Positions 25,389 through 33,710 of a stretch of 43,733 bases of DNA are shown here, in pieces; positions within the stretch are counted from its first letter, which is position 1; the number at the start of each line of letters is the position of its first letter. Source of the DNA: Bacteroidales bacterium. GTDB lineage: Bacteria; Bacteroidota; Bacteroidia; Bacteroidales; P3. The notes beneath the pieces were generated by a model. It had not been told where the DNA came from, searched no databases, and worked only from the letters and a program-made list of their open reading frames with translations. The stretch covers positions 1 to 43,733 of the forward strand of contig JAFROL010000028.1 in assembly GCA_017429685.1 (NCBI GenBank), read 5' to 3'. Both the position numbers and the translations under genes were made by a program.

Positions 25389-26370
25389 TCAATTTGGCGA
25401 AAATCAAGTCTTTAAGTTCTTTGATGTTGTATCCCGACACAGCGCTGATCATTATTGTCGGCAGTGTCCGTGGCAGGGTGCGCTTCATCTGCTTTATCAT
25501 ATCCTCGTCGAGCATATCGCATTTTGTCACTGCCAGAATGCGTTCTTTGTCAAGCAGTTCAGGATTGTATTTTTTCAGTTCTTTCAGCAGGATATTATAT
25601 TCTTTTTTGATGTCCATACTTTCGCACGACACCATAAACAAAAGGATGGAATTGCGCTCGATGTGACGCAAAAAACGAAGCCCCAAGCCTTTGCCTTCCG
25701 ATGCACCTTCAATGATTCCTGGTATGTCGGCTATGCAGAACGACTGGTCTTCGTGGTATTTTACAATGCCGAGATTTGGTGTCAGCGTTGTAAACGGATA
25801 GTCTGCTATTTCTGGTTTTGCTGCCGAAACGACAGAGAGGAATGTCGATTTGCCGGCATTGGGGAATCCTACAAGTCCCACGTCGGCAAGTACTTTCAGC
25901 TCTATGATGACCCATCTTTCTTCGGCGGGCTCACCAGGCTGTGCATAGCGGGGTGTCTGGTTGGTTGGCGACTTGAAGTGGTCGTTACCCCAGCCACCGC
26001 GGCCTCCTTTGGCGATTATCGCAGTCTGCCCATCCTCGGTTATTTCGCACAGCTGTTCGCCTGTCTCGGCGTCGCGGCACACGCAGCCAAGAGGCACGTC
26101 GAGTATCTGGTCTTCTCCTTCGCGTCCGGTGCAAAGGTTCTGACCTCCGTTTTGGCCGTTTTCGGCAAAGACGTGTTTGGTGTACTTCAAGTGGAGCAAC
26201 GTCCAGCGATTGGTATTGCCGCGCAAAATCACGTGTCCGCCACGGCCGCCGTCGCCGCCGTCGGGACCGGCTTTTGCGTTGTATTTCACGCGCAGCAGGT
26301 GCGCAGAACCGGCACCGCCCTTGCCCGAGCGGACAAATATCTTCACGTAGTCGACGAAATTAGAGGTCAT
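25366..26370 (-). CDS. obg: GTPase Obg (CgtA)
   Basis: A 334-residue ribosome-associated GTPase. The glycine-rich Obg fold covers about 1-158 ([28 protein letters not shown]). The G domain follows with G1 GFPNAGKST, the switch segment [12 protein letters not shown]3 DIPG, G4 TKCD and G5 SAVSG. The start is the ATG at 26370 ([13 protein letters not shown]), not the longer reading. It ends right after the G domain, so it lacks the C-terminal OCT extension found in many Obg proteins. It helps 50S assembly and responds to the cell's nucleotide state. It follows adk after a hairpin and precedes the PAP2 gene. Confidence 0.95.
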   Translation of the reverse strand: MTSNFVDYVKIFVRSGKGGAGSAHLLRVKYNAKAGPDGGDGGRGGHVILRGNTNRWTLLHLKYTKHVFAENGQNGGQNLCTGREGEDQILDVPLGCVCRDAETGEQLCEITEDGQTAIIAKGGRGGWGNDHFKSPTNQTPRYAQPGEPAEERWVIIELKVLADVGLVGFPNAGKSTFLSVVSAAKPEIADYPFTTLTPNLGIVKYHEDQSFCIADIPGIIEGASEGKGLGLRFLRHIERNSILLFMVSCESMDIKKEYNILLKELKKYNPELLDKERILAVTKCDMLDEDMIKQMKRTLPRTLPTIMISAVSGYNIKELKDLIFAKLNGTDNRD

Positions 26371-26387
26371 TGTGATATTGTTTGTAT

Positions 26388-26438
26388 GAACAATTTGTTC
26401 TGTTTGGAACGGCACAGACCGCCAAGCCTGTGCCGTTC
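26388..26438. promoter_or_regulatory. Hairpin and palindrome between adk and obg
   Basis: GAACGGCACAG (26407-26417) and CTGTGCCGTTC (26428-26438) form a perfect 11-bp stem with a 10-nt loop. Nearby, GAACAATTTGTTC (26388-26400) is a palindrome just upstream of the obg start. The stem lies 3' of adk but has no U-tract, so attenuation, RNA processing or protein binding are all possible. Confidence 0.6.
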
Positions 26439-26457
26439 AAGATGTAGTAAACTCGGA

Positions 26458-27024
26458 TTATTTGAGTTTCTCGATTTCGGCGATGATGTTGGCCGAAATA
26501 TCTTTAATGTCACCGAATCCGTTGACCTTGACGTGCAATCCTTTGCTTTCATAATAAGCGGCAACGGGGAGGGTCTTGGCCTCGTATTCTTTCAGGCGGT
26601 TTTTGATGGTTTCTTCGTTGTCGTCGCTGCGGCCGGAAACTTTTGCGCGTTCCAGCATACGGCGTATCAGTTCTTCGCGAGGCACGTCGAGGCTGACCAT
26701 ACAGGTCAGTTTGCGTCCGTGTTTGGCAAGCAGTTTGTCAAGCACTTCGGCTTGTGCCACATTGCGCGGAAAGCCGTCGAAAAGAATACCTTGCGTGTCT
26801 TTGGCAATGGCGTTGTCGATCATCTCTACAACGATATCGTCGCTGACAAGGCTTCCCGAATCCATAATACCTTTGATGCGTTTGCCAAGTTCGGTCTGTT
26901 CGGCGATTTCTTTGCGTAGCAGGTCGCCCGTCGAAATATGGTTGAGTTTGTAACGCTCAACCAGCAGGTCGCTCTGTGTGCCTTTTCCGGCTCCGGGAGC
27001 TCCAAACAAAACTATGTTAAGCAT
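26458..27024 (-). CDS. adk: Adenylate kinase
   Basis: A 188-residue enzyme converting AMP and ATP to two ADP in the cytosol. The P-loop GAPGAGKGTQ is at about 8-17, the AMP-binding segment HISTGDLLR at about 29-37, GILFDGFPRN at about 79-88, and the catalytic Arg in ERAKVSGRSDD at about 125-135. The LID is the short form without the zinc-finger insert, which agrees with the length. It starts at ATG 27024 and lies between the FKBP lipoprotein and obg genes. Confidence 0.97.
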   Translation of the reverse strand: MLNIVLFGAPGAGKGTQSDLLVERYKLNHISTGDLLRKEIAEQTELGKRIKGIMDSGSLVSDDIVVEMIDNAIAKDTQGILFDGFPRNVAQAEVLDKLLAKHGRKLTCMVSLDVPREELIRRMLERAKVSGRSDDNEETIKNRLKEYEAKTLPVAAYYESKGLHVKVNGFGDIKDISANIIAEIEKLK

Positions 27025-27045
27025 TTTTTTGATTATTTTACGAAC

Positions 27046-27942
27046 TTACTTTACGGAAACAATTTCGAGGTCGAAAATCAGTGAACTGTTGGCGGGAATT
27101 GAGCCGACAGGCTGAGGACCATAGCCCAGCGACGACGGGATGATGAGGGTCAGCTTGCTGCCTGCAGGCTGGTTTATGATACCCTTCTCCCATCCGCGGA
27201 TGAGCGACTGCTCACCGACACGGTAGCTAAGAGGCTCGTAGGGACGGCGGTCGTCGTAGAGGCCGTTCTCCTTGGCAACGCTTTCAAGGCTGGTGTCGAA
27301 CACTTTGCCGTCGAGCAGACGTCCGGTGTAGTTGATGGCCACCTGGCGGCCGATTTCAACCTTCTGGCCGTTGCCTTTCTTGTTGACAATGATATAGAGG
27401 CCCTCTTCGTCGGGAGTGGCCTTAATCTTGTTGTCGGCAACATATTGAGCCAAAGCCTCTTTCTCGGCAGCCAGAGCCTGCTGCATATTCTCTCTGAAGT
27501 TGGCCTGTTCCTGCTCCATCTCCTCGCGGGTGATGATGTCGGTGAGGTTGATTTCATAGACCAGTTTCATCCCGGTTCCTGCCTTGTAGTATTCGGGGAA
27601 GCGGAAGCCGTATTTTGCCACAGAGTCGGCTTCGACCTCGAAGATGGCCTTGTCGCCGGTGTGCATCAGCAGCAGTCCTTCGGGCAGGTCGCCGGGGAAG
27701 ACAGCCTCGTTGGCCATAAGTATACGGTCGGGAGTGTCAACGCGGCCCAAAACGGAGTCGTTGAGTCTCAACACGCAGGTGCCGACAAGCACATCGTTCA
27801 GCTGAACTTGCTGACCGTCTTTGTTGGTCTCTAAAAATTTATACCTCAAGCCGCCTTCGGTGGTCTTGAATCCGTCGCCGCAGGATGCCAGCATTGTGGC
27901 TCCGAGGATAAGAGCGGCGAAAAGTCTAAAACTTTTTTTCAT
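27046..27942 (-). CDS. FKBP-type peptidyl-prolyl isomerase lipoprotein
   Basis: A 298-residue protein starting at ATG 27942 (MKKSFRLF), with a lipobox ATMLASC and lipidated Cys21; a longer reading begins upstream without support. An N-terminal region of about 100 residues resembles a divergent FKBP fold (VQLNDVLVG, FEVEADSVAKYGF). A helical linker rich in Gln, Glu and Ala follows (about 135-165), and a canonical C-terminal FKBP domain has VAINYTGRLLDGKVFDTS, PLSYRVGEQSLIRGWEKGI and LIIPSSLGYGPQPVGSIP. It probably folds envelope proteins at the outer membrane. Its gene follows a second FKBP gene. Confidence 0.92.
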   Translation of the reverse strand: MKKSFRLFAALILGATMLASCGDGFKTTEGGLRYKFLETNKDGQQVQLNDVLVGTCVLRLNDSVLGRVDTPDRILMANEAVFPGDLPEGLLLMHTGDKAIFEVEADSVAKYGFRFPEYYKAGTGMKLVYEINLTDIITREEMEQEQANFRENMQQALAAEKEALAQYVADNKIKATPDEEGLYIIVNKKGNGQKVEIGRQVAINYTGRLLDGKVFDTSLESVAKENGLYDDRRPYEPLSYRVGEQSLIRGWEKGIINQPAGSKLTLIIPSSLGYGPQPVGSIPANSSLIFDLEIVSVK

Positions 27943-28003
27943 TTCGTTTAGTTGTTTTATTTTTATTGTTTTATTTATGTTTTTTTGAATTTTTACTTTA
28001 ATC

Positions 28004-28510
28004 TCATTTGACAGCCACATCGATGACCAGGATTGCCGATTGGGGAATCTTGTCCCCGTCACCGCCTATGCCGTATGCCAGGTTCGACGGCAGAATGACT
28101 TTGGCACGGCTTCCGTGATGCAGTTGCATAACGGCTTGGTCCAGTCCTATCATATATTGTCGACGGCCGGCAACATATGTGTCTTCTATGTCGCTGTATA
28201 TCGTTTTGCCGTTGATGGCCTCAACATTGTAGGTCAACGTCACGCTGTCTTCAAAATCTATTTTTGCACCATTGCCTTTCTGGTATTCCCACACGCGGGC
28301 TCCTTCGTCCAGTCGTTTCATATTCTTCCATCCGCGACGGGCAATGTATTCGTCTATAGCTGTTTCTTCCGACTGTGCAATGGTCCTGTTGGCGTTGATA
28401 AGGTTTTCTTTGATGTCGCGGCTGGGTGCCGACGGACGTCCTACCATCGGTGGGTCGCTGTGGCACGAGGCCAATATGGTGCAGGCTATGACAAGAAGTG
28501 TGCGTCTCAT
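28004..28510 (-). CDS. FKBP-type peptidyl-prolyl isomerase lipoprotein, GldI-like
   Basis: A 168-residue protein with a short lipoprotein signal ending ILASC (Cys16). The FKBP domain (about 70-168) shows VTLTYNVEAINGKTIYSD, QYMIGLDQAVMQLHHGSRAKVILPSNLAYG and PQSAILVIDVAVK. Size and layout resemble the gliding-associated lipoprotein GldI, but no gliding genes are visible, so a general envelope foldase role is safer. Its ATG overlaps the nrnA stop as ATGA. It lies 61 nt upstream of the larger FKBP gene. Confidence 0.88.
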   Translation of the reverse strand: MRRTLLVIACTILASCHSDPPMVGRPSAPSRDIKENLINANRTIAQSEETAIDEYIARRGWKNMKRLDEGARVWEYQKGNGAKIDFEDSVTLTYNVEAINGKTIYSDIEDTYVAGRRQYMIGLDQAVMQLHHGSRAKVILPSNLAYGIGGDGDKIPQSAILVIDVAVK

Positions 28511-29568
28511 TTCGATTCGGTGTTTTTCAAGTGGTTGGACAGTTCGCGCAGCATATTATCCTCAAGCACCTTCAATGTTGTCTCAAAGTCGTAAGGCGAT
28601 GTGGCACCACTGGCTTTGGTGTGGCCGCCGCCGCCGAAATATTTGTGTGCGAAAACGTTGACGTCAAAATCGCCCTTGGCTCGGAACGACAGGCGCACAC
28701 GGCCGTCGGTCTCCTTGACCATTGCGCCGACGGTCATCGGCTGCATCATAAGGGTATAGTTGACAAGGCCTTCGAGGTCGTTGGATGTGCCGCCGAATTG
28801 AGCTAGGTCTTCGGCGTTAATGTAGATGTAGGCGAAACCGACCTCGGGGAATATCTTTAGTCGCTGGCTCAGCAGGAAGCCGAGAATGTGCATCTTGTTG
28901 ATGCTGTAGTTGTTGAAAGTGCGGTTGTGCACATCGGCGGCACCTATGGGGTGTCGCAGCAGGGCGGCGGCAGCCTCGTAGAGCGACGGGTCCTCGTTGG
29001 CGTAGGCAAAGCAGCCGGTGTCGGTGTTGATGCCGTGGAACAGGCAGCGGGCTGTGGGCAGCGCTATCGAGCTGTCGCCAATCATCTGTACAAAAAGCCA
29101 GTACAACAGCTCGCAGGTCGACGAGAGGTCAGGAATGCTCACAACGGCATTGAACATTTCGCTGTCGGGGTTGTGATGGTGGTCGACGAGCAACTTTACG
29201 GCTTTGCTGTCGCGCAGTGCACCGTCCAAGGGCAGTATGCGCGAGGCGTTGTTGAAGTCTACGCCAAGTATCAGGTCGGCTTCGGCCATCAGGCGCTGGC
29301 AACGTTCCAGGTCACTTTCGGCATCGACAATGGTCTCCGAACTTGGCAGATACAGCATATCGTCAGGACAGCGATTGGGCAGAACAACGTTGATTACGGG
29401 CATTGTCTGCCCTGCAAAAAATGCCGTCCTCAACCAATTGTATGTGGCCAAAGCCGAACCCACGGCGTCGCCATCGGGGTTCATATGCGATACAATTGCA
29501 ATGTTTTGCGCCTTGCCAAGGGTCTTGGAAAAGCGTTCAACCAATTCGTTGTCAAGTATTAACGGCAT
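28507..29568 (-). CDS. nrnA: DHH-family phosphoesterase (NrnA-type)
   Basis: A 353-residue cytosolic enzyme with a DHH domain (IVSHMNPDGDAVGSAL at about 25-40, ILGVDFNNASRI at about 95-106, LLVDHHHNPDSEMF at about 130-143) and a C-terminal DHHA1 domain ending GGGGHTKASGAT at about 315-326. NrnA proteins degrade short oligoribonucleotides and dephosphorylate 3'-phosphoadenosine 5'-phosphate. It starts at ATG 29568, with a good -7 box (TATCTTTG) about 25 nt upstream, and heads a leftward unit including both FKBP genes. Confidence 0.93.
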   Translation of the reverse strand: MPLILDNELVERFSKTLGKAQNIAIVSHMNPDGDAVGSALATYNWLRTAFFAGQTMPVINVVLPNRCPDDMLYLPSSETIVDAESDLERCQRLMAEADLILGVDFNNASRILPLDGALRDSKAVKLLVDHHHNPDSEMFNAVVSIPDLSSTCELLYWLFVQMIGDSSIALPTARCLFHGINTDTGCFAYANEDPSLYEAAAALLRHPIGAADVHNRTFNNYSINKMHILGFLLSQRLKIFPEVGFAYIYINAEDLAQFGGTSNDLEGLVNYTLMMQPMTVGAMVKETDGRVRLSFRAKGDFDVNVFAHKYFGGGGHTKASGATSPYDFETTLKVLEDNMLRELSNHLKNTESK

Positions 29569-29592
29569 ATCTTATATCTGTTGTACAAACAA

Positions 29593-29600
29593 CAAAGATA
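29593..29600 (-). promoter_or_regulatory. -7 box of the nrnA operon
   Basis: TATCTTTG on the minus strand fits TAnnTTTG exactly and lies about 25 nt before the nrnA ATG, at a sensible distance for a short leader. Confidence 0.6.
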
Positions 29601-29694
29601 CGCATATTTTTTTATATATGTTCGCGTGTTGAAAAATTAATGTAAAAATGTCTACCCGCGTTGGCCCGATAAAGTGAAGTTTAATGGAAAAAGG

Positions 29695-29738
29695 GTAATG
29701 ATTAAGGTTTAATGTTTAAAGATTAAAATGTTAAAGCT
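29695..29738. repeat. GTTAA-rich repeat tract
   Basis: The tract contains TTAAGGTTTAATGTTTAA at 29702-29719, identical over 18 bases to 8101-8118 next to the four-helix-bundle gene. The rest is made of similar ATTAAAG/GTTAAAG units. Confidence 0.65.
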
Positions 29739-29759
29739 TTTTTACTTTTAGCTTTCGAA

Positions 29760-29866
29760 AGTCAAGCAAACAAATAGCATCGTGCTACGCAGGCGCCTCG
29801 CCTGCGACAAAGGACCTCAGGCGAGGCGCCTGCGTACCAACCAAAAGCTTTTATTTGTATTTGACT
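29760..29866. repeat. MITE-like inverted repeat with a 19-bp perfect GC-rich stem
   Basis: The inner arms, 29786-29804 and 29818-29836, are perfect 19-base complements of a CAGGCGCCTCGCCTG-type sequence around a 13-nt loop. Outside them the complementarity resumes: ACAAATA (29770-29776) with TATTTGT (29852-29858), and AGTCAA (29760-29765) with TTGACT (29861-29866). It lies ten nt beyond the TPR gene stop and could end transcription, but the terminal inverted repeats suggest a small non-autonomous element. Confidence 0.75.
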
Positions 29867-29876
29867 GTCGTCGTTG

Positions 29877-31031
29877 CTACCACGCCATACCGCGCGATAC
29901 CATCCAGGCTTGGGCCTCTTTGTTGCCGAGTTTGGCGGCTTTCTTATAGCTGGCGGTCTCGCGGCTGCTGTTGCCCTGCTTGGCATAAAGCTTGGCGATG
30001 AGGCAGTAGGTCTCGTGGTCGCGGTCGTTGATGGCCACGGCTTTCTGGTAGCTGCGCAGGGCTTTTACATAGTCGCCCTTGTCGGTGTAGACCTGGCCTA
30101 AGCATTTGTACGAATCAACGCTTTTTGGGTTGATGCGTGCGGCTTTCTGGTGGTAGGCGATGGCCTCGTCGTAGTTGCCCTTCAGACCATATACGGCTCC
30201 GAGGCGGTTGTAAGCCGGAAGGTATGTGCTGTCGATGCCGATGATGGTTTCGAAGCACTGGATGGCTTTCTTGTCGTCGCCGCGCTGTGTGTAGGCGATG
30301 CCGAGATAGTAGTAAAGTTTTATCGACTTGTTGTCGCGCTGCAGGCCTTTGCGCAGGTGTGTGATGGCTGTCTCGTAGTTGTTTTTCTGGGTGTACATCA
30401 CGCCAAGGTTGTAGTAGGCGTCGACGTTGTCGGGGTCGTTGGCAAGCGTCTTGCGGAACTGCGCGAGGGCATCGTTGTCGTTGCCGCGGTTATAGTAGAT
30501 GACGCCCAGTGTGTTGGTGGCTCGCGGCAGTTTTGGATCTATCTCCAAGGCTTTCTTGGCCCAATTGAGTGCGTTGGTAAAATTCTTCTTGTGGTTGTAA
30601 ATCAAAGCCATACTGCAATAGGCGGAAGCGCTTGTGGGGTCAAGCTCGATGGCACGTTCGGCGAGGCTCAGCAGCTCGTCGACGCCGTTGAAGTGTCCGC
30701 TGCGCGAGCCGTCGAAGTCGCCATTCTCTATATAGCAGTAAATCAGATGTTCGTAGGCCTCGGCAAGGTTTTCGTCGAGGGTGATGGCCTGACGCAGCGA
30801 TGTCGCCGCCTCGTCGTAGTGGCTGCGGCGTTCCTGCAGCTTGCCAAGCAGCAGCAGCGGGACTGCATTTTCGGGCTCATCGACGACGGCTTGCTGGTAG
30901 TAGGTCAGGGCGCGGTCGGTCAGACCGAGTTTCTCGGCATTCTGGCCTTTTTCGATGTTGCTGTTCTGGCAAAAAGCAGAACAATAAACCGATAATAACA
31001 AAATAATTAAAAAAGTGGTTTTTATCTTCAT
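29877..31031 (-). CDS. Secreted tetratricopeptide-repeat protein
   Basis: A 384-385-residue protein with a signal peptide (hydrophobic core about 7-18, ending near SAFCQ) and about nine to ten consecutive TPR units from residue 25 to the end. Examples are ALTYYQQAVVDEPENAVPLL, LAQFRKTLANDPDNVDAYYN and AIAYHQKAARINPKSVDSYK. Two adjacent ATGs at 31034 and 31031 are both possible starts. It is 17 nt downstream of recG. TPR arrays are protein-binding scaffolds; the partner is not evident. It is exported to the periplasm or membrane. Confidence 0.88.
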   Translation of the reverse strand: MKIKTTFLIILLLSVYCSAFCQNSNIEKGQNAEKLGLTDRALTYYQQAVVDEPENAVPLLLLGKLQERRSHYDEAATSLRQAITLDENLAEAYEHLIYCYIENGDFDGSRSGHFNGVDELLSLAERAIELDPTSASAYCSMALIYNHKKNFTNALNWAKKALEIDPKLPRATNTLGVIYYNRGNDNDALAQFRKTLANDPDNVDAYYNLGVMYTQKNNYETAITHLRKGLQRDNKSIKLYYYLGIAYTQRGDDKKAIQCFETIIGIDSTYLPAYNRLGAVYGLKGNYDEAIAYHQKAARINPKSVDSYKCLGQVYTDKGDYVKALRSYQKAVAINDRDHETYCLIAKLYAKQGNSSRETASYKKAAKLGNKEAQAWMVSRGMAW

Positions 31032-31051
31032 CATATTTCAACTTTCAATTC

Positions 31052-33145
31052 TCAACTAATCTTCCCCCACGCCAGTGCGCGTTTGTTTTTCTGCAGGTAG
31101 AGGCGCAGACAGGCATTGTCGGCCGACTGCAGTTGGGGGTCTTTCTCAAGGATTTCCTGAACTGTTTCGCGTGCGGCGCGGACTATCGGCTCGTCGCTGA
31201 CGATGTCGGCCAGCTTCAGTTGCAGTATGCCGCTCTGTTGCAGGCCTTGCAGGTCGCCAGGGCCACGCAGCCGCAGGTCGGCCTCGGCGATGCGGAATCC
31301 GTCGTTCGAGTCGACCATTATCTTTATTCGTTCGCGTGCGGTGTTCGACAGCTTGTCGCCGGTCATCAGTATGCAGTACGACTGCTCAGCACCTCGGCCC
31401 ACACGGCCGCGCAGCTGGTGCAGCTGCGACAGGCCGAACCGTTCGGCATTCTCGATTATCATCACCGACGCGTTGGGCACGTCGACGCCCACCTCGATGA
31501 CTGTGGTGCTGACCATTATCTGCGTCTCGCCGCGCTTGAAACGGCCCATCTCGTAGTCTTTTGCCTCGCTGTCCATACGTCCGTGGACGATGCTGATCTG
31601 GTATTGCGGCAGCGGAAATTCGCGCACGATACTTTCATATCCGTCCATAAGGTCCTTGAGGTCCATCGTTTCCGACTCCTCGATGAGGGGGTAGACTATG
31701 TATACCTGTCGGCCTTTGGCAATCTCGTTGCGGATAAATCCGAAGACTTTAAGGCGCTGGTGGTCAGTGCTGTGAATTGTTTTCACGGCCTTACGTCCCG
31801 GAGGCAGTTCGTCGATTATGGAGCATTCAAGGTCGCCATAGAGGGTCATTGCCAGCGTGCGCGGTATCGGTGTGGCGGTCATCACCAGCACGTGTGGCGG
31901 CTGTGCGCTTTTGGTCCACAGTTTGCTGCGCTGCTCGACGCCGAAACGGTGCTGCTCGTCGATGACGACGAAGCCCAGGTTCTTGAATGTCACATCTTTC
32001 TCTATTACGGCGTGGGTGCCGATAAGTATGTCGATTTCGCCTTCGGTCAGGCGCTGTTTAATCTTCTTTTTTGCCGACGGCTTCAGGGCTCCGGTCAACA
32101 GTTCGACGTTGATGCCAAGGCCGTCGAGCATTTTGCTGATGTTGTTATAGTGCTGGTTGGCAAGTATTTCGGTGGGTGCCATCAGGCAGGCTTGGCAGCC
32201 GTTGTCGATGGCTATGAGCATTGTCAGCAGCGCCACCAGCGTCTTGCCGCTGCCCACGTCGCCTTGCAGCAGGCGGTTCATCTGGTGTCCGCTCTTCATA
32301 TCGGCGCGGATTTCCTTGACCACGCGTTTCTGGGCACCCGTCAGCTCGAAGGTGAGCCGCTCGTTGTAGAAACGGTTGAAATGTTCGCCGACAACGGAAA
32401 ACATATACCCGTTGGTGTGCATCTGGCGTTCGTGCCGGGCGTACTGATAGTCAAGTTGAAGGAAGAACAGCTCTTCGAATTTCATTCGCTGTATCGAGAG
32501 CGTGATGTCGTGCGGTCGGGTGGGGTAGTGGATCACCTCGATGGCGTTGGCGCGGCTTGGCAGCTTGTATTTCTCGATTACGTAGTAGGGGAGCGTCTCT
32601 GGTATGCGTCCGGCGGCGGAGCGAAGCAGCAGTTCTGTCAGCTTGGCGATGCCCTTGGTGTTCAACCCCTTGGATTTCAGCTTCTCGGTCGAGGAGTAGA
32701 TGGGGATGTACTTTATGTTCGATGCGCCTTCGTGGTCGGCGCGTTCCAGGTCGGGATGGGCTATGTTGATGTGGCCGTTGAAGACTGTCGGCTTGCCCAT
32801 AACGACATATTCGGTGTCGGGCTTGAGCGATTCGCGTATCCATTTGATGCCCTGAAACCAAACCAGTTCAATCTGTCCGGTGGCATCGCGCAGCTGTGCC
32901 GACAGGCGCGTCGACTTGCCGCTGCCCACGGTGTGCATATCGAATATTGTTCCGCGCAGCACCACGTAAGGCTCGTCGATGTTTATGTCGCGGATTGAGG
33001 ATGTCTGCGAACGGTCGACATAACGAAACGGGAAGTATTCCAGCAGGTCGCCGTAGGTGTAGATGTCCAGTTCGCGCTGCAGCAGCTGGGCGCGTGTGGG
33101 GCCTACGCCTTTGAGGAATTCTATCGGTGTGTCGACGAAAAGCAC
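31052..33145 (-). CDS. recG: ATP-dependent DNA helicase RecG
   Basis: A 697-residue helicase that regresses and remodels stalled forks and recombination intermediates. The N-terminal wedge/OB domain starts FLKGVGPTRAQLLQREL and includes YVVLRGTIFDMHT. The helicase core has Walker A GDVGSGKTLVALL at about 295-307, the DEQH box in VIDEQHRFGVEQR at about 395-407, and motif VI in QLRGRVGRGAEQSYCIL. The C-terminal DLRLRGPGDLQGLQQSG is a RecG hallmark. The start appears to be GTG 33145, since no ATG fits. It follows coaD across a repeat-rich gap of 119 nt. Confidence 0.96.
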   Translation of the reverse strand: MLFVDTPIEFLKGVGPTRAQLLQRELDIYTYGDLLEYFPFRYVDRSQTSSIRDINIDEPYVVLRGTIFDMHTVGSGKSTRLSAQLRDATGQIELVWFQGIKWIRESLKPDTEYVVMGKPTVFNGHINIAHPDLERADHEGASNIKYIPIYSSTEKLKSKGLNTKGIAKLTELLLRSAAGRIPETLPYYVIEKYKLPSRANAIEVIHYPTRPHDITLSIQRMKFEELFFLQLDYQYARHERQMHTNGYMFSVVGEHFNRFYNERLTFELTGAQKRVVKEIRADMKSGHQMNRLLQGDVGSGKTLVALLTMLIAIDNGCQACLMAPTEILANQHYNNISKMLDGLGINVELLTGALKPSAKKKIKQRLTEGEIDILIGTHAVIEKDVTFKNLGFVVIDEQHRFGVEQRSKLWTKSAQPPHVLVMTATPIPRTLAMTLYGDLECSIIDELPPGRKAVKTIHSTDHQRLKVFGFIRNEIAKGRQVYIVYPLIEESETMDLKDLMDGYESIVREFPLPQYQISIVHGRMDSEAKDYEMGRFKRGETQIMVSTTVIEVGVDVPNASVMIIENAERFGLSQLHQLRGRVGRGAEQSYCILMTGDKLSNTARERIKIMVDSNDGFRIAEADLRLRGPGDLQGLQQSGILQLKLADIVSDEPIVRAARETVQEILEKDPQLQSADNACLRLYLQKNKRALAWGKIS

Positions 33146-33153
33146 TTTTGGAG

Positions 33154-33205
33154 AATTTGTTAATTCGTTAATTTGTGAATTTGTTAATTCGTTAACTCGT
33201 TAATA
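33154..33205. repeat. Direct repeats of GTTAA-type between coaD and recG
   Basis: AATTTGTTAATTCGTTAA occurs exactly at 33154-33171 and 33178-33195 (24-nt period), followed by a partial third unit (CTCGTTAATAA). It resembles the GTTAA-rich tracts near 8100 and 29700 in composition. Confidence 0.75.
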
Positions 33206-33230
33206 ATATGAATATACAAAATGTATTGTC

Positions 33231-33260
33231 CCTTAACTTCCCTTAACTTCCCTTTAACTC
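33231..33260. repeat. Three 10-bp tandem units upstream of recG
   Basis: CCTTAACTTC is repeated twice and followed by a variant CCTTTAACTC, immediately 3' of coaD. Confidence 0.7.
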
Positions 33261-33264
33261 CCAA

Positions 33265-33708
33265 CTATGCCAAGTATTTGTTTATGTCTTTGCCGAAGGC
33301 TGCCAGTTCGCGGACCATCGTCGAGCTGATGACGGCAGTGGCAGGGTCGGCGAATAACAGGACGGTCTCGATGTCGGGGGCCACGAGGCGGTTAATGTCG
33401 GCAATCTTCTGCTCGTAGGCAAAATCGGCAGCATCGCGCACGCCGCGCATAATGAACTGGGCTCCCGTTTGGTGGCACAGGTCGGTGGTGAGGCACGAAT
33501 AGGTGGTCACTTCGACTTGCGGCAAAGCGGCAACGGCGCGACGTATGCGCTCAACGCGCTCGTCGACAGGCAGGAAGTTTTTCTTTTCGGTGTTCACACC
33601 CACCGCAATGATGATGCGGTCGAAAAGAGTCAGACCCTTTCGCAGCAAAGCCAGATGACCGACGGTCATCGGGTCGAACGAACCAGGGAAAAGAGCTGTT
33701 TTTGACAT
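33265..33708 (-). CDS. coaD: Phosphopantetheine adenylyltransferase
   Basis: A 147-residue enzyme for the fourth step of coenzyme A synthesis, joining ATP and 4'-phosphopantetheine to dephospho-CoA. It has ALFPGSFDPMTVGHLALL (the HxGH-type nucleotidyltransferase site) at about 5-22, IIAVGVNTEKK, FIMRGVRDAADFAYE at about 84-98, and the ISSTMVRELA signature (SSTxxR) at about 127-136. It starts at ATG 33708, two nt after the stop of the PorT-like gene, so the two are co-transcribed. Confidence 0.97.
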   Translation of the reverse strand: MSKTALFPGSFDPMTVGHLALLRKGLTLFDRIIIAVGVNTEKKNFLPVDERVERIRRAVAALPQVEVTTYSCLTTDLCHQTGAQFIMRGVRDAADFAYEQKIADINRLVAPDIETVLLFADPATAVISSTMVRELAAFGKDINKYLA

Positions 33709-33710
33709 TG

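Larger units (their letters stand above)
29569..29876. other. Intergenic region, 308 bp: promoter, GTTAA tract and large hairpin
   Basis: Next to nrnA is its promoter (box at 29593-29600). The middle holds a GTTAA-rich tract (29695-29738), followed by a 107-bp MITE-like inverted repeat (29760-29866) that ends just beyond the TPR gene stop at 29877. No ORF of note is present. Confidence 0.7.

Noticed and set aside
25270-26919. Rightward ORF of 549 codons opposite obg and adk
   Set aside because: It spans parts of three confidently identified leftward genes (PAP2, obg, adk) and has no recognisable domain.
28004-28510. Gliding-motility gene cluster, suggested by the GldI-like lipoprotein
   Set aside because: No other gld or spr gene is present, and FKBP lipoproteins are common in non-gliding Bacteroidota.
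31133-32998. Rightward ORF of 621 codons opposite recG
   Set aside because: RecG motifs on the minus strand are complete. The antisense product is compositionally odd, with repeated V-D-H-type residues typical of antisense translation.
33154-33260. CRISPR-like array between recG and coaD
   Set aside because: The repeats are short (10 and 18 bp), nearly contiguous, and have no unique spacers of similar length or neighbouring cas genes.
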